From: Polaribacter marinus
Lineage (GTDB): Bacteria > Bacteroidota > Bacteroidia > Flavobacteriales > Flavobacteriaceae
Assembly: GCF_022662535.1 (NCBI RefSeq)
Contig: NZ_JAKQYM010000007.1
Location: 124,001-188,000, forward strand
Direction of reading: 5' to 3'
Length of the DNA: 64,000 nt
Both the position numbers and the translations under genes were made by a program. Positions 48,412 to 57,810 of this stretch are shown piece by piece. The notes below the pieces were generated by a model. It had not been told where the DNA came from, did not search any database, and saw only the letters and a program-made list of their open reading frames with translations. Numbering within the stretch: position 1 is the stretch's first letter; each line of letters opens with the position of its first letter.

Positions 48412-49968
48412 ATGGTTAAAGAAATTCAACTTCGTGTAAATTTAATTGAAGAGCGTAAAGAAAATATTCTTTTATATAAAGCTTCTAAACAATTAGCAAT
48501 CGATAAAAATGAAATTTCTGCGATAAAAGTTCTTAGAAAATCTATTGATGCTCGTAAGAAAGATATTATTTTTAATTATAAAGTTGCTGTTTATATAAAT
48601 GAACAAGTTCCAGAAAAATCAGATTATATTTTTGAGTATAAAGATGTTTCTAAATCCAAAGAAATCCATATTATTGGTTTTGGACCCGCAGGAATGTACG
48701 CTGCATTACGCTGTATAGAATTAGGTTATAAGCCTATTGTTTTAGAACGTGGTAAAAATGTTCAAGATAGAAGAAGAGATTTAAAAGCGATCAATCAGGA
48801 TCATTTTGTAAATGAAGATTCTAATTATTGTTTTGGAGAAGGTGGTGCAGGAACCTATTCTGATGGGAAATTGTATACAAGAAGTTTAAAACGAGGAGAT
48901 GTTAGACGTATTTTTGAAAACCTTGTTTTTCATGGAGCTACAGAGCAAATTTTAGTAGATGCACATCCGCATATTGGAACGAATAAATTACCCAAAATAA
49001 TTCAGAATATTCGCGAGAATATTATAAAATATGGCGGAGAAATTCATTTTGAAACAAGAGTAACGGACTTTGTTGTTAAGAATCATAAGTTACAAGCAAT
49101 TCAACTTCAAAATGGAAATGAGATGGCTGTGAATGCAGTTATTTTAGCTACCGGTCATTCTGCTAGAGATATTTATGAATTGCTACACAGAAAAGAAATT
49201 ACTATTAAAGCAAAATCTTTTGCTATGGGAGTTCGTGTTGAACATCCTCAAGAAATTATAGACCAAATTCAATATCATTGTTCTGGAGAAAGAGACGAGT
49301 TATTACCTGCAGCAGCTTATAGTTTGGTGCATCAGGTAAATAATAGAGGTGTGTATTCTTTTTGTATGTGTCCTGGTGGATTTATTGTTCCTGCAGCTAC
49401 TGCAAATGGAGAAGTTGTTGTAAATGGTATGTCTCCAAGTAAAAGAAATAATAAATTTGCTAATTCAGGAATTGTTGTTGAATTAGATATTGATAAAGAT
49501 TTCAAAAAATACGATGCGTTTGGACCTTTAAAAGGATTAGAGTTTCAAAAAGATCTAGAAAAAATTGCGTTTTTTGCAGGAGGAAGAACCCAAGCCGCAC
49601 CAGCACAAAGATTAACAGACTTTATTGAAGGTAAATTATCAACAGATTTAAATGATTGTTCTTATCAACCAGGATTAAGATCGGCACCTTTACATTCCTT
49701 ATTGCCAAAAATTATTGGAAGTCGTTTAAGAAAAGGTTTTGATGCTTTTGGTAAAAAAATGCATGGATATAACACAAACGAAGCCAATATTATTGGGGTA
49801 GAATCTAGAACTTCATCACCTGTAAATATTCCTAGAAAAGAGGATTTAGAACACACTAAAATAGAAGGTTTGTTTCCTTGTGGAGAAGGTGGTGGTTATG
49901 CAGGAGGAATTATATCTGCAGCAATGGATGGAGAAAGATGTGCAGAAGCCGCAATCGCAAAATTATAG
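48412..49968 (+). CDS. FAD-dependent oxidoreductase, NAD(P)/FAD family
   Basis: A 518-residue flavoprotein of the family often annotated as NAD(FAD)-utilising dehydrogenase. Residues about 1-85 form an N-terminal extension. The FAD-binding motif HIIGFGPAGMYAALRCIELG is near 86, the ERGKNVQDRRRD loop near 112, and GEGGAGTYSDGKL near 147; the C-terminal FAD motif GLFPCGEGGGYAGGI closes the protein. Substrate unknown. It is downstream of prmC with a candidate promoter between. No terminator is visible before the next gene. Confidence 0.85.
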   Translation: MVKEIQLRVNLIEERKENILLYKASKQLAIDKNEISAIKVLRKSIDARKKDIIFNYKVAVYINEQVPEKSDYIFEYKDVSKSKEIHIIGFGPAGMYAALRCIELGYKPIVLERGKNVQDRRRDLKAINQDHFVNEDSNYCFGEGGAGTYSDGKLYTRSLKRGDVRRIFENLVFHGATEQILVDAHPHIGTNKLPKIIQNIRENIIKYGGEIHFETRVTDFVVKNHKLQAIQLQNGNEMAVNAVILATGHSARDIYELLHRKEITIKAKSFAMGVRVEHPQEIIDQIQYHCSGERDELLPAAAYSLVHQVNNRGVYSFCMCPGGFIVPAATANGEVVVNGMSPSKRNNKFANSGIVVELDIDKDFKKYDAFGPLKGLEFQKDLEKIAFFAGGRTQAAPAQRLTDFIEGKLSTDLNDCSYQPGLRSAPLHSLLPKIIGSRLRKGFDAFGKKMHGYNTNEANIIGVESRTSSPVNIPRKEDLEHTKIEGLFPCGEGGGYAGGIISAAMDGERCAEAAIAKL

Positions 49969-50028
49969 CGCTTTTTTGTCTTTTTATGAATAAGTATTCC
50001 TAATTTTACTTCAATATAACTTAAGTAA

Positions 50029-50469
50029 ATGAAAATTACAATTGGACGTGTCGATAAAGCTGATTTTCCAGAATTATCACTTTCGGATATTGATGTTAAA
50101 ATTGATTCTGGTGCTTATACATCTTCTATACATTGTTCAAATATTGAAGAATTTGTTATTGATAATGAGCGATTTATAAGATTTAAGTTGTTAGATCCAG
50201 AACATGTTTTTTATAATAATAAAGAATTTTCCACAAAAAAATACACATTTAAAAAAGTAAAAAGTTCTAATGGGATTTCTGAAAAAAGATTTTTAATTGA
50301 GACAGAAATCGTAATTTTTAATGAATCTTTTCTCATTCATTTAACATTAAGCGAACGGAAAGAAATGAAGTTTCCTATATTATTAGGACGAAAATTTTTA
50401 AATAAAAAATTTGTGATAGACACTACAAAGAAAAATTTATCACATAAATTAAAATATAAACTAAAATGA
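50029..50469 (+). CDS. RimB-like ATP-dependent zinc protease family (retropepsin-like)
   Basis: A 146-residue cytoplasmic protein. It has the family motif [14 protein letters not shown] at about 24-37, a D-S/T-G-A retropepsin-like site, and [31 protein letters not shown] in the C-terminal half. Relatives encoded next to rimK (RimB) are linked to control of S6 glutamylation. The name zinc protease comes from the Pfam label; the visible signature is aspartic. It overlaps rimK by four bases. Confidence 0.8.
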   Translation: MKITIGRVDKADFPELSLSDIDVKIDSGAYTSSIHCSNIEEFVIDNERFIRFKLLDPEHVFYNNKEFSTKKYTFKKVKSSNGISEKRFLIETEIVIFNESFLIHLTLSERKEMKFPILLGRKFLNKKFVIDTTKKNLSHKLKYKLK

Positions 50470-51341
50470 GAATTGTAATTTTATCTAGAAACCCAAGGCT
50501 ATATTCAACAAGAAGACTGGTAGAAGCTGCTGAAAAAAGAGGTCATGAAATCATAGTCGTAGATCATTTAAAATGCAATATCGAAATAGAAAAAAGATCT
50601 CCAAAAATATTTTATAAAGGAGAGTACCTAGATAATATTGATGCAATTATTCCTAGAATTGGAGCTTCTGTAACTTTCTACGGAACAGCCGTAATTCGTC
50701 AATTTGAAATGATGAAAGTTTTTACCTCTGTAACATCACAAGCATTAACAAGATCTAGAGATAAATTAAGCAGTTTGCAAATTTTAGCAAGAGCAGGTGT
50801 TGGTTTGCCTAAAACGGTATTTACAAATTATACTAAAGATGTAGAGCATGTTGTTAAATCTGTTGGAGGCGCACCTTTGGTTTTAAAATTATTAGAAGGA
50901 ACACAAGGTTTAGGTGTAGTTTTAGCTGAAACAAAAAATGCTGCAACCTCTGTTTTAGAAGCCTTTAATGGTCTCGGAGCAAGAGTGATTGCACAAGAAT
51001 TTATTAAAGAAGCAGGTGGTGCAGATATTAGAGCTTTTGTAGTTGATGGAAAAGTAATTGGAGCAATGAAGCGCCAAGGAAAAGAAGGTGAATTCCGTTC
51101 TAATTTACATAGAGGAGGGAATGCAACAATTATCGAATTAACTGATGAAGAAGAAAAAACGGCATTAAAAGCAACCAAAGCTTTAGGTTTAGGTGTGGCT
51201 GGTGTAGATATGTTACAGTCTTCAAAGGGACCTTTAGTTTTAGAAGTAAATTCATCTCCAGGTTTAGAAGGAATTGAAACCGCTACAGGGAAAAATATTG
51301 CTAAAGAAATTATTAGATATTTAGAAATTCATGCAGAATAA
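50466..51341 (+). CDS. rimK: RimK family alpha-L-glutamate ligase
   Basis: A 291-residue ATP-grasp ligase that adds glutamates to the C-terminus of ribosomal protein S6 or a similar acceptor. The N-terminus [22 protein letters not shown] is RimK-like. The ATP-grasp loops [19 protein letters not shown] near 138, [19 protein letters not shown] near 178 and [14 protein letters not shown] near 262 bind ATP and magnesium. It lies between a RimB-like protease gene and an aspartoacylase-like gene, overlapping both, in one operon. Confidence 0.93.
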   Translation: MRIVILSRNPRLYSTRRLVEAAEKRGHEIIVVDHLKCNIEIEKRSPKIFYKGEYLDNIDAIIPRIGASVTFYGTAVIRQFEMMKVFTSVTSQALTRSRDKLSSLQILARAGVGLPKTVFTNYTKDVEHVVKSVGGAPLVLKLLEGTQGLGVVLAETKNAATSVLEAFNGLGARVIAQEFIKEAGGADIRAFVVDGKVIGAMKRQGKEGEFRSNLHRGGNATIIELTDEEEKTALKATKALGLGVAGVDMLQSSKGPLVLEVNSSPGLEGIETATGKNIAKEIIRYLEIHAE

Positions 51342-52281
51342 ACCTTTTGTTCTTTTGGGAAAAGAAATTCCTGAAGGTAAACGTACCGTTTTAGATTTAG
51401 AAGTAGCTAAATTACATACAAGAACCACTGTAAATGTTCCTGTAATTATAGAACGTTCTAAAAAACCGGGTCCCGTTGTTTTATTATTAGCAGGTATTCA
51501 TGGAGATGAAACAAATGGAGTTGGAATTATCAGAGAAATAATTAGTCAGAAAATAAACAAACCGATTACTGGAACAATTATCTGTATTCCTGTATTTAAT
51601 ATTTTTGGGTATTTAATTCAAACGAGAGAGTTTCCAGACGGACGTGATTTAAATAGAATGTTTCCTGGCTCATTAAACGGTTCTTTGGCGAGTCAATTTG
51701 CATATCAATTTACTAAAGAAATTGCTCCTTTTGTAGATTATGTTGTCGATTTTCATACAGGAGGAGGAGAGCGTGATAATATTGCTCAGATAAGATGTAA
51801 CAAAGAAGACCAAAAAGCTTTAGAGTTGGCAAAAATATTTAATCCTCCAATGATTGTTTTTTCTGAAAACATTACCAAATCGTTACGAGATACTTTGCAT
51901 AAAATGGGCAAAACTATTTTGTTATTTGAAGGAGGAAAATCGAAGGAATTAAATCCAACAATAATAAACGAAGGTGTTAATGGAACTAAAAATATTTTGA
52001 TCCATTTAGGTTTAATTGAAGGCGAAATTACAGTTAGAGAAACTCCTATTTTTATTAACAAAGCAAAATGGTTAAGAGCATCGCATTCGGGAATGTTTAA
52101 AATTAGAGCTAAGAACGGAACCTTTGTAAAAAAGAAAGAGGTTTTAGGGGTTATTCAAGATCCGTTTGGAGAATTTAAAAAGAAAATTTATGCCCCTTTT
52201 GATTGCCATGTGTTTTGTATCAATAAAACTCCAATTGTTAATAAAGGAGAAGCATTATTTCATTTAAGTATTGATGAATAG
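51331..52281 (+). CDS. Succinylglutamate desuccinylase/aspartoacylase family protein
   Basis: A 316-residue M14-type zinc hydrolase. The zinc ligands are visible in [13 protein letters not shown] (H and E near 53-56) and in the later [12 protein letters not shown], and the [11 protein letters not shown] segment near 203 supplies the catalytic-region Glu. The C-terminus has a beta domain with [15 protein letters not shown]. The family removes acyl groups from amino acids or acts as a carboxypeptidase. Coupled to rimK by an 11-base overlap, it may remove or process poly-glutamate, an inference from context. Confidence 0.85.
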   Translation: MQNKPFVLLGKEIPEGKRTVLDLEVAKLHTRTTVNVPVIIERSKKPGPVVLLLAGIHGDETNGVGIIREIISQKINKPITGTIICIPVFNIFGYLIQTREFPDGRDLNRMFPGSLNGSLASQFAYQFTKEIAPFVDYVVDFHTGGGERDNIAQIRCNKEDQKALELAKIFNPPMIVFSENITKSLRDTLHKMGKTILLFEGGKSKELNPTIINEGVNGTKNILIHLGLIEGEITVRETPIFINKAKWLRASHSGMFKIRAKNGTFVKKKEVLGVIQDPFGEFKKKIYAPFDCHVFCINKTPIVNKGEALFHLSIDE

Positions 52282-52363
52282 TTGCTATTTGCGAATAAAA
52301 GAAATTATATTTAGATTTACCTAATTATTAATATAGACAAAGAAATATTCTTAGTCATAATTT

Positions 52364-52936
52364 ATGGAGCCAACCAAAAAAAATATTAAAACTAAAAGAA
52401 TCCATTCTATAGAGGATTTAGATGGTAAAGATTTATCCTTTCATTATTGGGGTACCATGAAATATTTTATAGGATTAATTAAATCATCCGAATTAAAAGC
52501 GGGATTAATTTTATCTTTTTATGGAATCATTTTTAATTTTGTATATCAAAATATAGATAACGCAAAAGGAAGTTTTACTTCATTTGGATTTGCACATATT
52601 TTAGCTGTTTTATGGCTTGTAAGTACACTAATATCTATGTATTATAGTGTTAGAAGTTTTATCCCAAGAATAGAAAAAAATTATGAAAAAAATGTTTTTT
52701 TCTTTGGAGATATCATTTCTAAATTTGGAGACATTAAAGAATTTTCTCAAGCCTTTATGGATGTAAATATAGATAAAGAGAAGTTGTATGATCAATTAGG
52801 TCAGCAGATTTATATTAACGCTAAAATAACAGCAGCTAAATTTAAAAATGTAAACAAATCCTTACGTTATTTAGCAATTAGTTTAGCGATATTATTAATA
52901 TTAATTATAAAATACATTTTTTATGTAATTTTTTAA
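52364..52936 (+). CDS. DUF5706 / Pycsar effector-like membrane protein
   Basis: A 190-residue protein with three predicted membrane segments: about 44-64 (ELKAGLILSFYGIIFNF), 75-97 and 168-190. The SSELKAGLIL start of helix 1, SMYYSVRSFIPRIE after helix 2, FFFGDI and the IYINAKITAAKFKNVNKSL stretch before helix 3 match the DUF5706 (Pycsar effector) family as I know it. In Pycsar antiphage systems such proteins respond to cCMP/cUMP and damage the membrane. No uridylate/cytidylate cyclase gene is next to it. The next gene, 18 bases on, is an adenosine-deaminase-like enzyme, so the two form a pair. Confidence 0.72.
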   Translation: MEPTKKNIKTKRIHSIEDLDGKDLSFHYWGTMKYFIGLIKSSELKAGLILSFYGIIFNFVYQNIDNAKGSFTSFGFAHILAVLWLVSTLISMYYSVRSFIPRIEKNYEKNVFFFGDIISKFGDIKEFSQAFMDVNIDKEKLYDQLGQQIYINAKITAAKFKNVNKSLRYLAISLAILLILIIKYIFYVIF

Positions 52937-52954
52937 ATTGTAAAACTTAATTTA

Positions 52955-53866
52955 TTGAAATATACTAAAGAGACCTTTTTAAAGCTTCCAAAAGCTGACG
53001 TACATAATCATTTTCATTTAGGTGGTTCGCAAAAAAAACTATTAGAAAAGTACCCGAATACTAGCATTAATTTTCCTAAAAATTATGATGGTTTAGTAGG
53101 TATGATAGATTTTATTTACGGTCATTTAAATAAGATAATGCTTACAAAAGTAGATGTTGTTAATTTTATGGAAATAGCTATAGAAAGCAGTATTGATGAT
53201 AATGTTACGCTTTTAGAAGCAAGTGTTGATGTTGGTTTGTCTCGTTTTTTTGATGATTCTATTGAGCAAGTAATTTCAGAAGTAAAACGTATTAAAGAAA
53301 AATATAAATCTAAAATTGATTTTAGACCAGACATTGGTATTAATAAAGATTTGCCTTTAGAGAAAGTTTATGCTTATGGTGAAGCATGTATCTTTTCTGG
53401 AGAGTTTAATGGAATGGATATTTACGGTAAAGAAGCAAATCAAAATCTTACTCCTTTTCAAGAATTGTTTAAAACAGCAAAGAAAAATCATATTAAAACC
53501 AAAGCACATATAGGTGAGTTTTCTGATTATAATAGTATAAATGAAACCATTCATTTATTAGAACCAGATGAATTACAACATGGAATAAATGCAGTAGAGT
53601 CTGAAAAAACAATGGATTTAATTTTTGAAAGAAATATTAGATTAAATGTATGTCCACAAAGTAATATTTCTCTAGGTACCGTAAAAGATATAAAACAGCA
53701 TCAAGTAAGAAAACTCTTTGATAAAGGTATAAATGTTACTGTAAATACAGACGATTTAATCTTATTTAACGCAACGGTTTCAGACGAGTTGTTTCGACTT
53801 TATAAAAACAATGTTTTTTCTTTTGATGAATTAGAAATTATTAGGCAAAATGGTTTTAAAAAATAA
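52955..53866 (+). CDS. Adenosine deaminase-like metal-dependent hydrolase
   Basis: A 303-residue amidohydrolase of the adenosine/AMP deaminase superfamily. All active-site elements are present: ADVHNHFHLGGS (H19-x-H21 metal ligands) near the N-terminus, KAHIGEF (His and catalytic Glu) near 186, ELQHGINA (His) near 208, NVCPQSNISLG near 229, and VNTDDL (metal Asp) near 266. It is shorter than typical ADA (330-350). The start is TTG at 52955 and gives the expected N-terminus; no ATG is near. The pairing with a DUF5706 membrane protein suggests signalling or defence nucleotides rather than simple purine salvage. Confidence 0.82.
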   Translation: MKYTKETFLKLPKADVHNHFHLGGSQKKLLEKYPNTSINFPKNYDGLVGMIDFIYGHLNKIMLTKVDVVNFMEIAIESSIDDNVTLLEASVDVGLSRFFDDSIEQVISEVKRIKEKYKSKIDFRPDIGINKDLPLEKVYAYGEACIFSGEFNGMDIYGKEANQNLTPFQELFKTAKKNHIKTKAHIGEFSDYNSINETIHLLEPDELQHGINAVESEKTMDLIFERNIRLNVCPQSNISLGTVKDIKQHQVRKLFDKGINVTVNTDDLILFNATVSDELFRLYKNNVFSFDELEIIRQNGFKK

Positions 53867-53878
53867 ATAAAGTAATTT

Positions 53879-54277
53879 TTAAAAGCCTAAACTTTTTAAT
53901 AAATAATCAGGACAACGAGCTGGTTTTAATGTATTCATATTCATAAAAGCCAATACAGAATTTCCTGTACAGATTAATTCATCGTTCTGATTTAGAATTT
54001 CATAATCAAATTCAATTTTCACCATCGGTTTTTTTCTAAGAAAAGTATGTATGGTTAAAATATCATCATAAAGAGCAGATTTAATAAAATTACAGTTTAA
54101 AGAAATTACAGGAAGCATTATTCCACTTGTTTCCATATCCTTGTATGTAACGCCTAAAGAACGTAACCATTCTGTTCTCCCTAATTCAAAAAATTGAGCA
54201 TAGTTTCCATGGTATACCACACCCATTTGGTCGGTTTCAGAATACCGAACTCTTGTTTTTGTTGATGATTTTTTCAA
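53879..54277 (-). CDS. Acyl-CoA thioesterase, YbgC/FadM type
   Basis: A 132-residue hotdog-fold thioesterase. RYSETDQMGVVYHGNYAQFFELGRTEW (about 9-35) holds the catalytic aspartate of the 4-hydroxybenzoyl-CoA thioesterase/YbgC group. FDYEILNQNDELICTGNSVLAFMN is the later beta strand pair. The start is TTG at 54277 (MKKSSTKTRVRYSETD); the next ATG would remove the catalytic motif. It converges on the deaminase-like gene with 12 bases between. Confidence 0.9.
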   Translation of the reverse strand: MKKSSTKTRVRYSETDQMGVVYHGNYAQFFELGRTEWLRSLGVTYKDMETSGIMLPVISLNCNFIKSALYDDILTIHTFLRKKPMVKIEFDYEILNQNDELICTGNSVLAFMNMNTLKPARCPDYLLKSLGF

Positions 54278-54360
54278 AATATTTAAACAATTGAATTTTT
54301 ACCATTTTACGTAAAAAATAATTAATAATCAATAGCAAATTGATTTTTTTATACTGAATT

Positions 54361-54448
54361 TTATTCACACTTTTGTATTGCTGTAGAAAAAGAGGAATTC
54401 TCCACTTTTTTTGCATAATTAGTAACCAAAAAAACTACCTTATCAACA
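54361..54448. promoter_or_regulatory. Candidate DnaA boxes upstream of dnaA
   Basis: TTATTCACA at 54361-54369 fits the DnaA box TTWTNCACA, and TTATCAACA at 54440-54448 is one mismatch away, directly before the dnaA ATG. Two sites suit autoregulation better than an origin. The 172-base region is otherwise AT-rich; I see no box cluster. Confidence 0.35.
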
Positions 54449-54449
54449 A

Positions 54450-55877
54450 ATGAATTTAACTGCTGACTCTGTTTGGAATGAATGTTTATCTTTTATAAAG
54501 GATAATATCAAACCACAAGCTTATAAGACTTGGTTCGAACCAATAAAGTCAGTAAAACTTTCAGGAGAAGCATTAACAATACAAGTACCAAGTAAATTTT
54601 TTTATGAATGGTTAGAAGAACACTATATTAAATTATTACGTGTTGCATTGGTAAAACAATTAGGTAGTGATGCTAAATTGATTTACGATGTGAAAATGGA
54701 AAATAATTACAGTAGCAACAGACCGCAAATTGTAAAAATTCCTAGCTCAAATAGAGATCCTTTAAAACCACAAAAAGTTACTATTCCTTTAGAATCTAAC
54801 AAAAGAGAATTAAGAAACCCTTTTATAATTCCAGGATTACAAAAAGTTAAAATAGAATCTCAATTAAACCCTAATTATAATTTTGAAAATTTTGTAGAAG
54901 GAGATTCTAATAGATTAGCACGTTCTGCGGGTATGGCAGTAGCTAATAAACCCGGAGGAACCTCTTTTAATCCATTATTAATTTATGGCGGAGTTGGTTT
55001 AGGTAAAACACATTTAGCACACGCTATAGGTGTTGATATTAAAGATAAATATCCAGACAAAACCGTTTTATACATTTCTTCGGAAAAATTTACACAACAA
55101 TTTATAGATTCAGTAAAATCGAATACTAGAAATGATTTTATTCATTTCTATCAAATGATAGATGTATTGATTATTGATGATGTGCAATTCTTATCAGGTA
55201 AAGCAGGAACACAAGATGTATTTTTCCATATTTTTAATCATTTACATCAAAATGGAAAACAGGTAATCTTAACTTCGGATAAAGCACCTGTAGATATGCA
55301 AGATATTGAACAACGCTTACTTTCTCGTTTTAAATGGGGATTATCGGCAGAATTACAAGCTCCAGATTACGAAACAAGAATTTCTATTTTGCAAAATAAA
55401 TTGTATAGAGATGGTGTCGAAATGCCTGAAGATATTGTAGAATATATTGCTAAAAATATAAAATCTAACGTTAGAGAATTAGAAGGTGTTGTTATTTCTA
55501 TGATTGCACAAGCTTCTTTTAATAGAAAAGAGTTTTCTGTAGAATTAGCAAAACAAATTGTAGATAAGTTTGTAAAAAATACAAAGAAAGAAGTCTCTAT
55601 AGATTACATTCAAAAAGAAGTTTCTAAGTATTTTGATATGGATGTAGCTACTTTACAATCTAAAACACGTAAACGTCATATTGTTCAAGCCAGACAATTA
55701 GCTATGTTTTTTGCTAAAAGATTAACAAAAACTTCTTTGGCAAGTATTGGTAATCAAATTGGGCAAAGAGACCATGCAACAGTATTACATGCTTGTAAAA
55801 CCGTAGACAATTTAACTGAAACTGATAAGCAGTTTAAGAAATATGTTGACGATTTAACAAAAAAGTTGACTTTCTAA
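54450..55877 (+). CDS. dnaA: Chromosomal replication initiator DnaA
   Basis: A 475-residue initiator that binds DnaA boxes and melts the origin. N-terminal domain I (about 1-85, WNECLSFIKDNIKPQAYKTWFEPI) is followed by a linker. The AAA+ domain has Walker A GGVGLGKTHLAHAIG near 178 and Walker B VLIIDDVQFLSGKAGTQ near 240. C-terminal domain IV carries the DNA-binding signature GQRDHATVLHACKTV near 445. The length is normal. The neighbours (thioesterase, phosphatase, RsmI-like) are typical of Flavobacteria, with no rpmH or dnaN next to it. Confidence 0.97.
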   Translation: MNLTADSVWNECLSFIKDNIKPQAYKTWFEPIKSVKLSGEALTIQVPSKFFYEWLEEHYIKLLRVALVKQLGSDAKLIYDVKMENNYSSNRPQIVKIPSSNRDPLKPQKVTIPLESNKRELRNPFIIPGLQKVKIESQLNPNYNFENFVEGDSNRLARSAGMAVANKPGGTSFNPLLIYGGVGLGKTHLAHAIGVDIKDKYPDKTVLYISSEKFTQQFIDSVKSNTRNDFIHFYQMIDVLIIDDVQFLSGKAGTQDVFFHIFNHLHQNGKQVILTSDKAPVDMQDIEQRLLSRFKWGLSAELQAPDYETRISILQNKLYRDGVEMPEDIVEYIAKNIKSNVRELEGVVISMIAQASFNRKEFSVELAKQIVDKFVKNTKKEVSIDYIQKEVSKYFDMDVATLQSKTRKRHIVQARQLAMFFAKRLTKTSLASIGNQIGQRDHATVLHACKTVDNLTETDKQFKKYVDDLTKKLTF

Positions 55878-55969
55878 AAAAAAACTCAGAAACTTATTGA
55901 TTTTAAATTATCTTCTTTTAAACTTTTTAAGAGGAAAATAGTTTCTTATTTTTAACAAAAAATATTTTT

Positions 55970-56419
55970 ATGCATAAAGTGTTAATGGTTTGTTTAGGAA
56001 ACATTTGTCGTTCTCCATTAGCAGAAGGTATTTTACAATCTAAAGTAAATTCTAATACTGTTATAGTAGATTCTGCTGGAACTGCTGCATATCATATAGG
56101 TAATCTTCCAGATTTGCGTTCTATAGAAGTTGCTAAAAAATACGGAATAGATATCACCAATCAACGTGCAAGAAAATTTTTAATAAAAGATTTTGATGAG
56201 TTTGATGTTATTTATGCTATGGATGATAGTAATTACGCAAACATACTTTCCTTGGCAAGAAACATAGAAGATAAACAAAAAGTTCAATTGATATTAAATG
56301 CTTCGCATCCAAATAAAAACTTAAGTGTTCCAGATCCATATTATGGAGGAAAAGAAGGTTTTGAAAATGTATATAAAATGTTAGATGAAGCTTGCGAACT
56401 CATCAGTAAAAAATTATAA
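55970..56419 (+). CDS. Low molecular weight protein-tyrosine phosphatase
   Basis: A 149-residue phosphatase. The P-loop is VCLGNICRSP with nucleophile C8 and R14, and the general acid Asp is in VPDPYYGGKEGFE near 118. Substrates may be tyrosine-phosphorylated proteins, or arginine-phosphorylated ones in other phyla. There is no BY-kinase nearby. Its stop is one base before the next gene's ATG. Confidence 0.93.
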   Translation: MHKVLMVCLGNICRSPLAEGILQSKVNSNTVIVDSAGTAAYHIGNLPDLRSIEVAKKYGIDITNQRARKFLIKDFDEFDVIYAMDDSNYANILSLARNIEDKQKVQLILNASHPNKNLSVPDPYYGGKEGFENVYKMLDEACELISKKL

Positions 56420-56420
56420 A

Positions 56421-57125
56421 ATGATAGGTAAACTCTATTTAATTCCCACAACTTTAGGAGAAACAGAACCTCTAGAAGTAATGCCTTTATCTGTAAAAAA
56501 GGTAATAGAACAAATTGACTACTATATTGTTGAAAATGAAAAATCTGCAAGAAGATTTATTAAGAAAATTTCTCCAAAAAAATCGCAACCATCTCTACAA
56601 ATAATGCTGTTAGATAAATATGCAGAAGAAATTGAAACTAGAAAATATTTAGATATTTGTAAAGAAGGAATTAATGTAGGATTGCTTTCGGAGGCAGGAG
56701 TGCCTGCGGTAGCAGATCCAGGAGCAAGTATTGTAAAATTAGCTCATGAAAAAGGAATACAAGTGGTGCCGTTGGTTGGACCAAGTTCTATTTTAATGGC
56801 TATGATGAGTTCTGGAATGAATGGTCAAAATTTTGCTTTTAATGGTTATTTGCCTATTGAAAAAGGAGAAAGAAAAAAAGCCATTAAAGATTTAGAGAAA
56901 TTATCTAAAGATAAAAATCAATCGCAAATTTTTATAGAAACTCCGTATAGAAATGAAAAAATGTTGTCAGATTTAAAAGCAACATTAACACCAACTACAA
57001 ATTTATGTATAGCTGCAGACATTACATTACCAACAGAGTTTATTAAAACTTTAATGATAAAAGATTGGAAACATCAGCAACCAGATTTACATAAAAAACC
57101 TGCTATATTTATTATTCATAAGTAA
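56421..57125 (+). CDS. SAM-dependent methyltransferase, RsmI-like (tetrapyrrole methylase fold)
   Basis: A 234-residue methyltransferase from the ATG at 56421 (MIGKLYLIPTTLGE); an upstream start at 56385 inside the phosphatase gene is rejected. The family motifs are LYLIPTTLGE near 4, GLLSEAGVPAVADPGA near 88-103 and PLVGPSSILMAMMSSGMNGQNFAFNGYLP near 117. RsmI methylates the 2'-OH of C1402 in 16S rRNA. This shorter Bacteroidota form may act there or be a paralogue. Confidence 0.87.
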   Translation: MIGKLYLIPTTLGETEPLEVMPLSVKKVIEQIDYYIVENEKSARRFIKKISPKKSQPSLQIMLLDKYAEEIETRKYLDICKEGINVGLLSEAGVPAVADPGASIVKLAHEKGIQVVPLVGPSSILMAMMSSGMNGQNFAFNGYLPIEKGERKKAIKDLEKLSKDKNQSQIFIETPYRNEKMLSDLKATLTPTTNLCIAADITLPTEFIKTLMIKDWKHQQPDLHKKPAIFIIHK

Positions 57126-57128
57126 AGT

Positions 57129-57810
57129 ATGAGTAAAAAGAAAGTAAATACTTTTTTGTTTAGTATCACAGTTCTTATTGTATTATGTTTTAGGGCTTAC
57201 TAGATTATTGGTTTTTTACAATATGGCAACTCCTGCAAATGAACCTAACATGTCTATAGGTTCTAAAACTCTTGCTACAAATTTAATATCGCCAAATGTT
57301 GGTGATTTTATTTGCTACAATTTTGAAGATACTTTTTTAGGAAATCACGTTAGAGTTCATCGGTTAGTTGCAGCAGAATTTGATACAATTAAAATAATAA
57401 ATGGAGTTGTTTTTGTAAACAACATTAATATTGATGAAAATAGAAACTTAGTTCATCTTTATAAAACAGAAAAAGAAAACTTAAACAAGATTAAAGAAAG
57501 TAAATTTGATTTTGATAATCTAGCTTTTCAGCGATTAGATTCTGTAAATTTTAAACTTTTATTAGAAGATTTTATGGTCGATAAATTAGACTTTAATGTA
57601 ACTAGATTAATTGAAGACAGTCGGTTTATAGACAATGATATTCAAACTATTTATAACAAAGCTTGGAATAAAGATAATTTTGGGCCTATTGTTGTTCCTA
57701 AAAATAAAGTATTTGTTCTAGGCGATAGTAGAGATGCTACTTTTGATTCTAGAAATATAGGCTTTATTGATAAGGAGAAAATTACTGGAGTTATTTTTAT
57801 AATTATCTAA
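57129..57810 (+). pseudogene. Signal peptidase I (S26) family homologue, frameshifted and lacking catalytic residues
   Basis: An ATG at 57129, three bases after the RsmI-like gene, starts MSKKKVNTFLFSITVLIVLCF, a lysine-rich N-terminus plus membrane anchor, but reaches TAG at 57201-57203. The following region is in the +1 frame from about 57178 to 57810 and holds the rest of an S26-type protein: TRLLVFYNMATPANEPN, SNLISP-like TNLISPNVGDFICY, VRVHRLVA, and PKNKVFVLGDSRDATFDSRNIGFI. A 1-2 base indel near 57199 would join them. The usual Ser-Met pair appears as ANEPN, and the catalytic Lys position reads His, so even the repaired protein may be inactive. Confidence 0.65.

Noticed and set aside
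52364..53866. Calling the DUF5706/deaminase pair a Pycsar or RADAR system
   Set aside because: No cyclase and no RdrA-type ATPase are adjacent, so neither name is supported; reported only as an unassigned pair.
54278..54449. Replication origin next to dnaA
   Set aside because: Only one exact and one near DnaA box and no clear unwinding array; autoregulation is the simpler reading.
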